Of a stretch of 11,581 bases of DNA, positions 5,688 through 11,581 are shown piece after piece. Where the stretch lies: NCBI GenBank assembly GCA_905208455.1, contig CAJLPK010000053.1, positions 1-11,581 on the forward strand. Direction: 5' to 3'. The translations under genes were made by a program, and so were the position numbers. This DNA is from an uncultured Bacillota bacterium (GTDB lineage Bacteria > Bacillota > Clostridia > Christensenellales > QAND01). The notes under the pieces were generated by a model. It ran no database searches. It had not been told where the DNA came from and worked only from the letters and a program-made list of their open reading frames with translations. Numbering within the stretch: position 1 is the first letter of the stretch; each line of letters starts with the position of its first letter.

Positions 5688-6857
5688 CTAATAAAATTCC
5701 AGCGTGACCTGCTTGTCTAACTCTCGCAGGCATTGTGCAATATCATGTATCAGCCGCAATTTCATCGTAAGATCCAGCGGCATTTCTGGGTCGTCATAGG
5801 CAGGATTCAACGCGCGTCCTACTAAAAATTTTACACTCGTGCTCTTCTGAACCAAAAGCTGAGCCAGCAGATACGCGCCGTCCCGACCCTGCTGCAGGAT
5901 ACGGTCCCGCCCAATATCCCCGGCAGCATAGGCACGTATTAACTCCAGCGCACGGCCCATGGTCACAATCCCCTCCGTCACAAGGTCTATACCTTCTATC
6001 CTTGCGATTGGGGGGATTTCCGGCGTAACATAATCCAACTGAGTGGATAACGCCCGCCCGCTGACCTTAGAAACGATTTTGCTGGTCGTACCGCCGCACA
6101 CGACTTTGTTGCCGTCAAAAGAGAGCAATGCATCCACCAAAAAACGGTCCTGCTCCCGCTTTTGAGGCGGGCCAACCATCACACAAGTCTGGCTGGGGAT
6201 CCTAGCCCTGCATACGCAAACGCTGGTGTCGTCTCTGATGACCTGCTTATACAGGCTTTTACAGGCCTGCAAAAGCAAATTCTGCAAAGTACGCGGATTC
6301 TTGTCGCGCAGCACCGCATTTTCCATATAGGTCGCCACATTTTCCCACCGCCAGCCAAGATCCAAATACGAACCCAGCCCTGCATGCGTCACGCCGTCGC
6401 TTATCAGCACAAACACATCCTCCGGGCAAATGGAAAAACGTGCCTGGCGGATTTGTTTTCCTGCTATGCTGCGCTCTTCATAAGGAATCTTCACCCGCTT
6501 GCCGGCACGCAAAAGCAGCATCGGCGGATTGTCATACTCCACCAGATAAGCCTGCCCCGTAACCCCCAGCTCCAAAAAGGTAAACGTAGAGTATGCCAGG
6601 TGACGTTCGCTGCACACCGGCAGCGTAGACGCAATGGTTTCCAGCACATCTTCCAGCTCTGCTCCCTGCATCAGCATGGTGGCTACAATCTTGCTCGTTA
6701 AGGAAGCCAAAATATTGGCCTTTACCCCGCTGCCCAGCCCGTCTGCCAGCACAAGATAGGTCTTATCCTCCCGTTTTACAATTTCGACCTTATCACCGCA
6801 CAGCTCCTCTCCCTGCTTATGCAGGTGGCCCGTGCTGGTTTCAAAATAAAGCTTCAT
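5688..6857 (-). CDS. SpoIIE/PP2C-type serine/threonine phosphatase of the HydS operon
   Basis: A 389-residue soluble protein. Residues 1-216 form a PP2C (SpoIIE-type) domain: GDK with Asp22, LVLADGLGSG with Asp39-Gly40, FVLISDGVTHAG with Asp154-Gly155, and RDDTSVCVC with Asp209-Asp210. All metal-binding aspartates are present, so it should be an active Mn/Mg-dependent phosphoprotein phosphatase. Residues about 225-389 form a second domain that I do not recognise, with GGTTSKIV at 255-262 and a helical C-terminus. The ATG overlaps the HydS stop (ATGA, 6854-6857), implying coupled translation; GGGAG lies eight bases upstream. SpoIIE-like phosphatases next to group C sensory [FeFe] hydrogenases are a known association, interpreted as signal output. 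No kinase, anti-sigma or anti-anti-sigma partner lies in the window, so the substrate is unknown. Confidence 0.92.
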   Translation of the reverse strand: MKLYFETSTGHLHKQGEELCGDKVEIVKREDKTYLVLADGLGSGVKANILASLTSKIVATMLMQGAELEDVLETIASTLPVCSERHLAYSTFTFLELGVTGQAYLVEYDNPPMLLLRAGKRVKIPYEERSIAGKQIRQARFSICPEDVFVLISDGVTHAGLGSYLDLGWRWENVATYMENAVLRDKNPRTLQNLLLQACKSLYKQVIRDDTSVCVCRARIPSQTCVMVGPPQKREQDRFLVDALLSFDGNKVVCGGTTSKIVSKVSGRALSTQLDYVTPEIPPIARIEGIDLVTEGIVTMGRALELIRAYAAGDIGRDRILQQGRDGAYLLAQLLVQKSTSVKFLVGRALNPAYDDPEMPLDLTMKLRLIHDIAQCLRELDKQVTLEFY

Positions 6858-8557
6858 TGCCTGGGCTCCCGTTGGAAGGACTTCTTTAGTTTTGTCAACG
6901 CCATTTTGGTTTCGCCTGTTGTCTCTCCCAACAAGCTGGCAATCTCCTGCGCTACGCGCATTTGCTTGTCAATCACGCGCTGTGCTGTTTCCACAGTTTC
7001 TCCCCGCAGCAACTCCAGCTCGTGCCGCTTTCGCTCTTCCTCTGTAATGTCCTTTAACAGCAGCAAGCAGTCTCCGTTCGGTAACGGCACCACGCTCTGC
7101 TCCACGATATGCTTTTGATCCTCCGTTGCCGCAGTTTGTTCCAGGATGGGCAGTCCGCTCTGCTGTACCTGTTTATATGGCACTTCATTCAACAGCGATT
7201 CAATGCTTACCCCTTTCAACTCGTCTGCCATATCCAAAAACAATTTTTTGGCCGCCGCATTCGCTTCCAGTATCCTGCCCTTTCCGTTGAGCAGCACTAT
7301 GGCGTTCGGCGTATGCTCCAAAATCAAATTGGACATGGACTCTGCTTTTTCCCGCATATACGGCAAACACATAAACAGATCTGCCTTTCCCTGAAATACC
7401 GCAATCGCTTTTTCCCGGCAGGTCGAATAGCCACAGGTACCGCAGTTTAGGAAATCTTGTTCTTTTCGCTTTCCCATTTTTTCCAAAATCTGCCGGATCT
7501 GGGCTTCCGTGGGCTGCTCACGTTGTATCGGCCGGGCATGATATACCACTGAAGCATCCACTTTCACATTCTCCGTCAAAGGAGCAGGCCCCCCCGTCCT
7601 TTTTCGCGCACATTCCACCACCTCTTCGCGGGCCAGCACCAACGGCAGCCCCAGCCCCTCCATCCCAGGGCCGCCCAAGCAGGAGCCGACGCATGCGGAC
7701 ATCTCCATAAAATAGCCCTTCATGCGATGTGTACGCATGGCTTCCAGCGTCTGCATGCAGCGATCCAAGCCGTCAACGGATAAACAATGGTATTTCCTTC
7801 TAGCATGCGCATCAAGCGTCCCTACGATGCCGCCAGGCACCGGATACAGCCTGCTTTTTGTCTGCTGCATCTCTACCGCTTTTTCATCGCTCTTCAAAAG
7901 CTCCAGCTCTATTTTGGCTTCTTTCAGCCAACGCCGAAGCTCTGCCAGGGTCAATACCGCAAATAAGTCTCCCTGCTTGCCTGTTTCCAGCTTCTTTGCA
8001 AAGCAGGGGCCGATAAACACCACTTTTGCCCTGCTCCCATACATCGCATGAATCATTCTGGCATGCACTGTGGAAGGGGACGCCACTGGCGCAAGATAAG
8101 GCGCCAATTCCGGGTAATGCTTTTCCACCAAGGCGATGATGCTAGGGCAGCAGGTAGACAAAATATTTTCCATATCCCCTGCCTGCATCAAGCGCTCATA
8201 TTCCCTGCTTACCTCCGTCGCCCCGATGGCTGTCTCCTCTACCTGCGCAAACCCCAGCTTTTTTAAGGCGCTTGAGAGCACAGCAAAGCTGACCCCCTGA
8301 AATGCAGCGGCATAGGAGGGCGCCAGCGATGCAATCAATTTTTGATTATCCCGAACAGCAGCCTGCACCTTGGGCAGATCGCTTTTCATCTGTTTTGCAT
8401 TTTGCGGGCAAACCAGCGTACATCTGCCGCACAAAATACACTCATTATCAATCACCCTTGCTTGTTCGTTTTGGAATGAAATGGCCTTTACGGCGCAATA
8501 CCGGATACATTTATAACAGTTTTTACAGTTTGCAGGCTGAAACTCAATGAATCCCAT
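6854..8557 (-). CDS. hydS: Sensory [FeFe] hydrogenase with PAS domain (HydS, group C type)
   Basis: A 567-residue cytoplasmic iron-sulfur protein. Two [4Fe-4S] motifs come first (C11, C14, C17, C21; C40, C43, C46, C50). The H-cluster domain has STCCPS (C136, C137), GPCFAKK (C185) and EMSACVGSCLGG (C289, C293). A further cluster motif, CGTCGYSTC plus C397 (C372, C375, C380, C397), is typical of this group. A PAS domain follows at about 405-508 and a helical, probably coiled-coil tail to 567. Catalytic hydrogenases have MPCxxK at the second H-cluster motif; here it is GPC (G183), a change typical of slow sensory forms. It lacks the N-terminal [2Fe-2S] domain of HydA. H2 sensing passed through the PAS domain to the downstream phosphatase is the accepted model for such proteins, not shown here. 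The start has GGGAGG seven bases upstream, 18 bases after the ferredoxin stop. Confidence 0.92.
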   Translation of the reverse strand: MGFIEFQPANCKNCYKCIRYCAVKAISFQNEQARVIDNECILCGRCTLVCPQNAKQMKSDLPKVQAAVRDNQKLIASLAPSYAAAFQGVSFAVLSSALKKLGFAQVEETAIGATEVSREYERLMQAGDMENILSTCCPSIIALVEKHYPELAPYLAPVASPSTVHARMIHAMYGSRAKVVFIGPCFAKKLETGKQGDLFAVLTLAELRRWLKEAKIELELLKSDEKAVEMQQTKSRLYPVPGGIVGTLDAHARRKYHCLSVDGLDRCMQTLEAMRTHRMKGYFMEMSACVGSCLGGPGMEGLGLPLVLAREEVVECARKRTGGPAPLTENVKVDASVVYHARPIQREQPTEAQIRQILEKMGKRKEQDFLNCGTCGYSTCREKAIAVFQGKADLFMCLPYMREKAESMSNLILEHTPNAIVLLNGKGRILEANAAAKKLFLDMADELKGVSIESLLNEVPYKQVQQSGLPILEQTAATEDQKHIVEQSVVPLPNGDCLLLLKDITEEERKRHELELLRGETVETAQRVIDKQMRVAQEIASLLGETTGETKMALTKLKKSFQREPRQ

Positions 8558-8575
8558 CTATGCGCCTCCCCTCTC

Positions 8576-8824
8576 TCATTTGGCTAAAGGCAAAACCTTC
8601 CCCTTCATCAAGCCTGCCACGTCCTCAGGCGCCACATGCGTCAGTTTTTCTTCACCGATTTTCACACATACGCCGTTCACGCAGTCCCCCATGCAGAAAT
8701 CTGCCTTCAGCGCCACTTTATCCCCCAGGTTTTGTGCTTCGATTTCCTTTTTGAATGCTTCCGCCACGCCATAAGATCCCTTTACATGGCATGTACTTCC
8801 CACACAAACGGTAATTTCAACCAA
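8576..8824 (-). CDS. Thioredoxin-like [2Fe-2S] ferredoxin, TTG start
   Basis: An 82-residue protein of the thioredoxin-like ferredoxin family (the NuoE/HydC C-terminal fold). The four cluster ligands are C7 and C12 (CVGSTC) and C44 and C48 (CMGDC); C53 is an extra cysteine. The start codon is TTG at 8824, preceded by AGGG six bases upstream. No in-frame ATG gives the expected short N-terminus, and MVEITVCVGS fits the family. It is the first gene of the sensor operon and lies 18 bases before hydS. It probably passes electrons to or from HydS, or links HydS to the HydABC redox chain; this is inferred from position. Confidence 0.9.
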   Translation of the reverse strand: MVEITVCVGSTCHVKGSYGVAEAFKKEIEAQNLGDKVALKADFCMGDCVNGVCVKIGEEKLTHVAPEDVAGLMKGKVLPLAK

Positions 8825-8850
8825 GCCTATCCCTACTTTCTATATTTTTC

Positions 8851-8878
8851 ATCATACAGAATACAGAAAAACAGGCAA
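8851..8878 (-). promoter_or_regulatory. Candidate promoter of the sensor operon
   Basis: On the minus strand, TTGCCT (8878-8873) and TATGAT (8856-8851) are 16 bases apart, just after the hydA terminator and 26 bases before the TTG start. The spacer carries two tandem copies of TCTGTAT (8867-8854), the second running into the -10, which could be a regulator site. Confidence 0.45.
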
Positions 8879-8903
8879 AATTTCAATTCCCATTTCGCAA
8901 AGC

Positions 8904-8937
8904 AAAACAGGCGCACCTGCAGGTGCGCCTGTTTTTT
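8904..8937 (-). terminator. Terminator after hydA
   Basis: A long near-perfect hairpin: the arm at 8904-8917 (AAAACAGGCGCACC), loop TGCA, and a complementary arm at 8922-8935. On the minus strand the second arm ends in TTTT followed by GCTTTG. It begins 13 bases after the hydA stop and separates the hydrogenase structural operon from the sensor operon. The T tract is better on the + strand, so it may stop transcription both ways. Confidence 0.85.
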
Positions 8938-8949
8938 GCATTTCTGTAC

Positions 8950-10641
8950 TTACTTCGCACCGCGATAATGCACATGCAGCAGCTCGTGCTCTTTTCCCTT
9001 GAGCAGCCCTTTATACAGATCCAGGACCGTCGTGTTCTGTTGCGAAGCCTTGATATAGCTTAGGCGGTCTGCCTCATACAAGCCGTCTGCCCGGCGCTGC
9101 CCGGCCCTGCGGAACGCATAGGGCTGTCCGCCGCCGCACACGCAGCCGTTGGGGCATGCCATCACCTCGACAAAATGGTATTGCTTTTCGCCGGAATGAA
9201 TTTTTTCGATCAGTTCATCGGCGTTTTTCAGGCCATTGACGATGGCAATGTTCACCTGCATGCCGTTGTAGTCCACCGTACATTCCTTTACGCCCTTAAG
9301 CCCGCGCACACCGGTAAAGGCGATTTGGTGCAGCGCCGCGGCCGGCTGATCTGCCATGAGATAACGGAGCACCGCTTCGGTCACGCCCCCCGTTACGCCG
9401 AAAATCACGCCAGCGCCGCTGTTGATGCCAAACGGCAGATCGACTGCCTCCGGCAGCAGCTCCGTGAAAGCAATATTGGCCTCGCGGATCATCTTGATAA
9501 GCTCCTGCGTCGTGATGACATAATCAATGACCGGTTCTCCGTCCACTTTGAACTCATCCCGGGCTGCCTCTCCCTTTTTGGCCGTACAAGGCATAATGGC
9601 TACATTGACGATCTTTTTCTCATCGTCTTTATAAAATTCCTTGATGACAGAACCAAACATCTGCATCGGGGATTTACAGGAAGAAATATTTTCCATCAGC
9701 TCCGGATGCTTGAATTCCGCATGCTTGATCCATCCCGGGCAGCAGGAGGTGAACAGCGGCAGCTTCCCACCGTTTTTCACGCGGTCTAAAAACTCATTGG
9801 ATTCTTCGAGTACCGTCAGGTCTGCGCCCGTAACAGTATCAAAGACCAAGTCAAAGCCCATCTTTCGCAGCGCCGCTACGATCTGGCCCATGGTATTTTC
9901 CCCAATCCTGGTGCCTAGATCCTGTCCGATGCCTACCCGTACGGCAGGTGCGATTTGAGCAATGACCTTGGTATTGGGGTCGCTCAACGCATTCCATACC
10001 TTTTGCGTATCATTTTTCACCACAATAGCGCCTGTCGGGCATACGGCCGAGCATTGTCCGCATCCGATACAGTTCGTATTTGCAATGGGTTCATTGAACG
10101 CAGGCATGACCTCCATTTTAGAGCCGCGGAAGGCAAAGTCAATGGCGCCTACATTCTGCACCTCGTTGCACATACGCACACAATCGCCGCACAAGATACA
10201 TTTCGTAGGATCGCGGAAAATGGAGGGCGACGAATCGTCGACGACATGCTGTTTCTCCTCCGGCTTTTCAAACCGCAGCCTGTCAATGCCAAACCTCTTG
10301 GCCAGCTCCTGCAAACGGCAATCGCCATTTTTTTCGCAGGTCGTACAAGAACTGCAGTGATTGGACAGCAACAGCTCCAAAATCATTTTACGGTATTTGC
10401 GCAGCTTGGGCGTATTGGTATAGATCTCCATGCCAGCACGCGGCGGCGTAGAGCAGGCCGCCTCCATACCGCCTCTGCTGTTTTCCACCATGCACATCCG
10501 GCAGGCGCCGTATACGGACAGTTCGGAATAGTAGCAGAATGTTGGCAGCTCAATCCCGGTCTTGCGGATCAGATCCAACAGGTTTTTCTCTCCGTTGATC
10601 TCCACCGGCATGTTGTCGATCATCATAAATTGTCCGCTCAT
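8950..10641 (-). CDS. hydA: [FeFe] hydrogenase catalytic subunit HydA of the NADH-linked HydABC complex
   Basis: A 563-residue subunit that reduces protons or oxidises H2 at the H-cluster, in the cytoplasm. In order: a plant-type [2Fe-2S] domain (C36, C47, C50, C63), a His-ligated [4Fe-4S] (H95, C99, C102, C108), two [4Fe-4S] motifs (C148, C151, C154, C158; C191, C194, C197, C201), then the H-cluster domain with FTSCCPGW (C300 proton-transfer, C301 ligand), IMPCTAKKGE (C352) and EVMACPNGCVCGGGQP (C496, C500), and a small-subunit-like tail. All key residues are intact. The start at 10641 has GGAGG nine bases upstream and follows the hydB stop by four bases. An earlier in-frame ATG at 10668 is rejected because it overlaps hydB and lies upstream of that ribosome-binding site. 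The complex is presumably electron-bifurcating with HydB and an unseen HydC. Confidence 0.96.
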   Translation of the reverse strand: MSGQFMMIDNMPVEINGEKNLLDLIRKTGIELPTFCYYSELSVYGACRMCMVENSRGGMEAACSTPPRAGMEIYTNTPKLRKYRKMILELLLSNHCSSCTTCEKNGDCRLQELAKRFGIDRLRFEKPEEKQHVVDDSSPSIFRDPTKCILCGDCVRMCNEVQNVGAIDFAFRGSKMEVMPAFNEPIANTNCIGCGQCSAVCPTGAIVVKNDTQKVWNALSDPNTKVIAQIAPAVRVGIGQDLGTRIGENTMGQIVAALRKMGFDLVFDTVTGADLTVLEESNEFLDRVKNGGKLPLFTSCCPGWIKHAEFKHPELMENISSCKSPMQMFGSVIKEFYKDDEKKIVNVAIMPCTAKKGEAARDEFKVDGEPVIDYVITTQELIKMIREANIAFTELLPEAVDLPFGINSGAGVIFGVTGGVTEAVLRYLMADQPAAALHQIAFTGVRGLKGVKECTVDYNGMQVNIAIVNGLKNADELIEKIHSGEKQYHFVEVMACPNGCVCGGGQPYAFRRAGQRRADGLYEADRLSYIKASQQNTTVLDLYKGLLKGKEHELLHVHYRGAK

Positions 10642-10645
10642 CTTC

Positions 10646-11581
10646 TCATTCCTCCCTGATGGCCGCAAAGGCGCACGATTCTATGCAGGTACCGCATTTG
10701 ATACATTTTTCCTGGTCAATGACAAAGGGCTTTTTGATCTCCCCGGAAATGGCGCCCACAGGACATAGGCGGGAACATTTCGAGCAGCCGCGGCACTTTT
10801 CAGGATCAATGGTGAACTTTTTCAATTTCTGGCACTGTTTGGCCGGGCAATTATGGTCAAAGACATGCGCCTCATACTCATCCCGGAAATTCTCTATCGT
10901 GCTTACCACCGGGTTGCCGGCGCTCTTTCCAAGGCCGCACAGCGCTGTGGCAGACACAGTCTGGGCCAGCTCCATCAATAGGTCTATATCATCCGGCTGT
11001 CCTTTGCCCGCTACAATGCGTTCCAAGATTTCCAGCATTCGCTTTGTGCCTTCCCGGCAGGGTACGCACTTCCCGCAGGATTCATTCTGCGTAAAGCTCA
11101 TGAAGAACCTCGCCACTTCCACCATGCAGCTGTTTTCATCCATCACCACCATGCCGCCGGAGCCAATCATGGCATTGACCTTTTTCAGGGAATCAAAGTC
11201 CAGCGGCAGATCCAAATGCTTTGTTGTCAGGCATCCGCCGGACGGGCCGCCGATCTGCACAGCCTTTAGCTGCTTTCCGCCGCGGATACCGCCGCCAATA
11301 TCGTAGATGATCTCACGCAGCGTGGTCCCCATCGGCACCTCAATCAAGCCGGTATTTTCAATATTGCCCGTCAAGGCGAACGCCTTTGTACCGGGGCTTG
11401 TCGGCGTACCGATTTTCAAAAACTCCTCGGCGCCCTTCAAAATGATGGGCGGCACGTTGGCAAACGTCTCTACATTGTTGAGCACTGTCGGTTTGCCGAA
11501 TAAGCCCTGCTCTACTGTGCGGGGCGGCTTTACACGCGGCATACCGCGCTTCCCTTCGATAGAGGCCGTCAAAGCAGAGCC
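10646..11581 (-). CDS. hydB: HydB, NuoF-like flavin/Fe-S subunit, N-terminus beyond the right edge
   Basis: The C-terminal 311 codons of the NAD(H)-reactive subunit of the trimeric [FeFe] hydrogenase. Visible parts, numbered within the fragment, are the end of the flavin domain (ASIEGKRGMPRVKPP, as in NuoF), an SLBB-like segment at about 75-135, the N3-type [4Fe-4S] motif ESCGKCVPCREG (C169, C172, C175) with C215 (ALCGLGKSAGNP), a short linker with C245 and C250, and two C-terminal [4Fe-4S] motifs (C263, C266, C269, C273; C293, C296, C299, C303). The FMN- and NADH-binding N-terminus is outside the window. The extra C-terminal ferredoxin-like domain marks it as HydB rather than complex I NuoF. 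It stops four bases before the hydA start, so translation is probably coupled. Confidence 0.95.
   Translation of the reverse strand, partial: GSALTASIEGKRGMPRVKPPRTVEQGLFGKPTVLNNVETFANVPPIILKGAEEFLKIGTPTSPGTKAFALTGNIENTGLIEVPMGTTLREIIYDIGGGIRGGKQLKAVQIGGPSGGCLTTKHLDLPLDFDSLKKVNAMIGSGGMVVMDENSCMVEVARFFMSFTQNESCGKCVPCREGTKRMLEILERIVAGKGQPDDIDLLMELAQTVSATALCGLGKSAGNPVVSTIENFRDEYEAHVFDHNCPAKQCQKLKKFTIDPEKCRGCSKCSRLCPVGAISGEIKKPFVIDQEKCIKCGTCIESCAFAAIREE

Noticed and set aside
9175..10659. Several long + strand open frames opposite hydA
   Set aside because: They lie antisense to a fully motif-supported hydrogenase subunit and show no motifs or convincing ribosome-binding sites.
10642..10668. N-terminal extension of HydA from an ATG at 10668
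   Set aside because: It would overlap the hydB 3' end and precede the GGAGG at 10651-10655, which is well placed for the start at 10641.

Overview
The window looks like the chromosome of an anaerobic, hydrogen-metabolising member of the Clostridia (Bacillota). The evidence is an NADH-linked trimeric [FeFe] hydrogenase locus with an adjoining sensory [FeFe] hydrogenase, strong Gram-positive-type Shine-Dalgarno sites, sigma-A-like promoters with extended -10 boxes, and short intrinsic terminators. Base composition is intermediate. No tRNA, rRNA, CRISPR array or complete insertion sequence was seen, and no gene-free stretch exceeds about 205 bases.

Left part (1-4060). A cysteine desulfurase gene runs leftward off the edge. 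It is divergent from a gene for a membrane-anchored zinc-ribbon/Ig-like protein. Next come a patatin-like lipid hydrolase on the + strand and a convergent small DUF6506-like gene. Terminators separate these transcription units.

Right part (4060-11581), all on the minus strand. Read in the direction of transcription, from the right edge: the 3' part of hydB (NuoF-like flavin subunit), hydA (catalytic subunit) and a strong terminator. A second apparent operon follows: a small thioredoxin-like [2Fe-2S] ferredoxin, a sensory [FeFe] hydrogenase with a PAS domain (HydS type), a SpoIIE/PP2C phosphatase overlapping it by ATGA, and 19 bases later a 490-residue TnpB-family protein. A terminator ends this unit.

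How the genes may work together. HydAB with an unseen HydC would make or use H2 with NADH and ferredoxin. The HydS/PP2C pair is a known sort of neighbour and is presumed to sense H2 or redox state and to signal by protein dephosphorylation. The surprise is the last gene. It keeps the TnpB fold motifs and the four zinc-ribbon cysteines, but by eye all three RuvC acidic residues are changed (D to S260, E to A314, D to E396). There is no tnpA and there are no transposon ends, and the ORF is intact and sits in the operon like an ordinary gene. The best reading is a domesticated, nuclease-dead TnpB, comparable in principle to the TldR repressors. It may be RNA-guided and may act as the DNA-binding output of a hydrogen-sensing operon. 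A foldable three-way-junction sequence lies immediately 3' of it and is a candidate guide-RNA scaffold. The loss of catalytic residues is visible in the translation; the RNA-guided regulation is inference.
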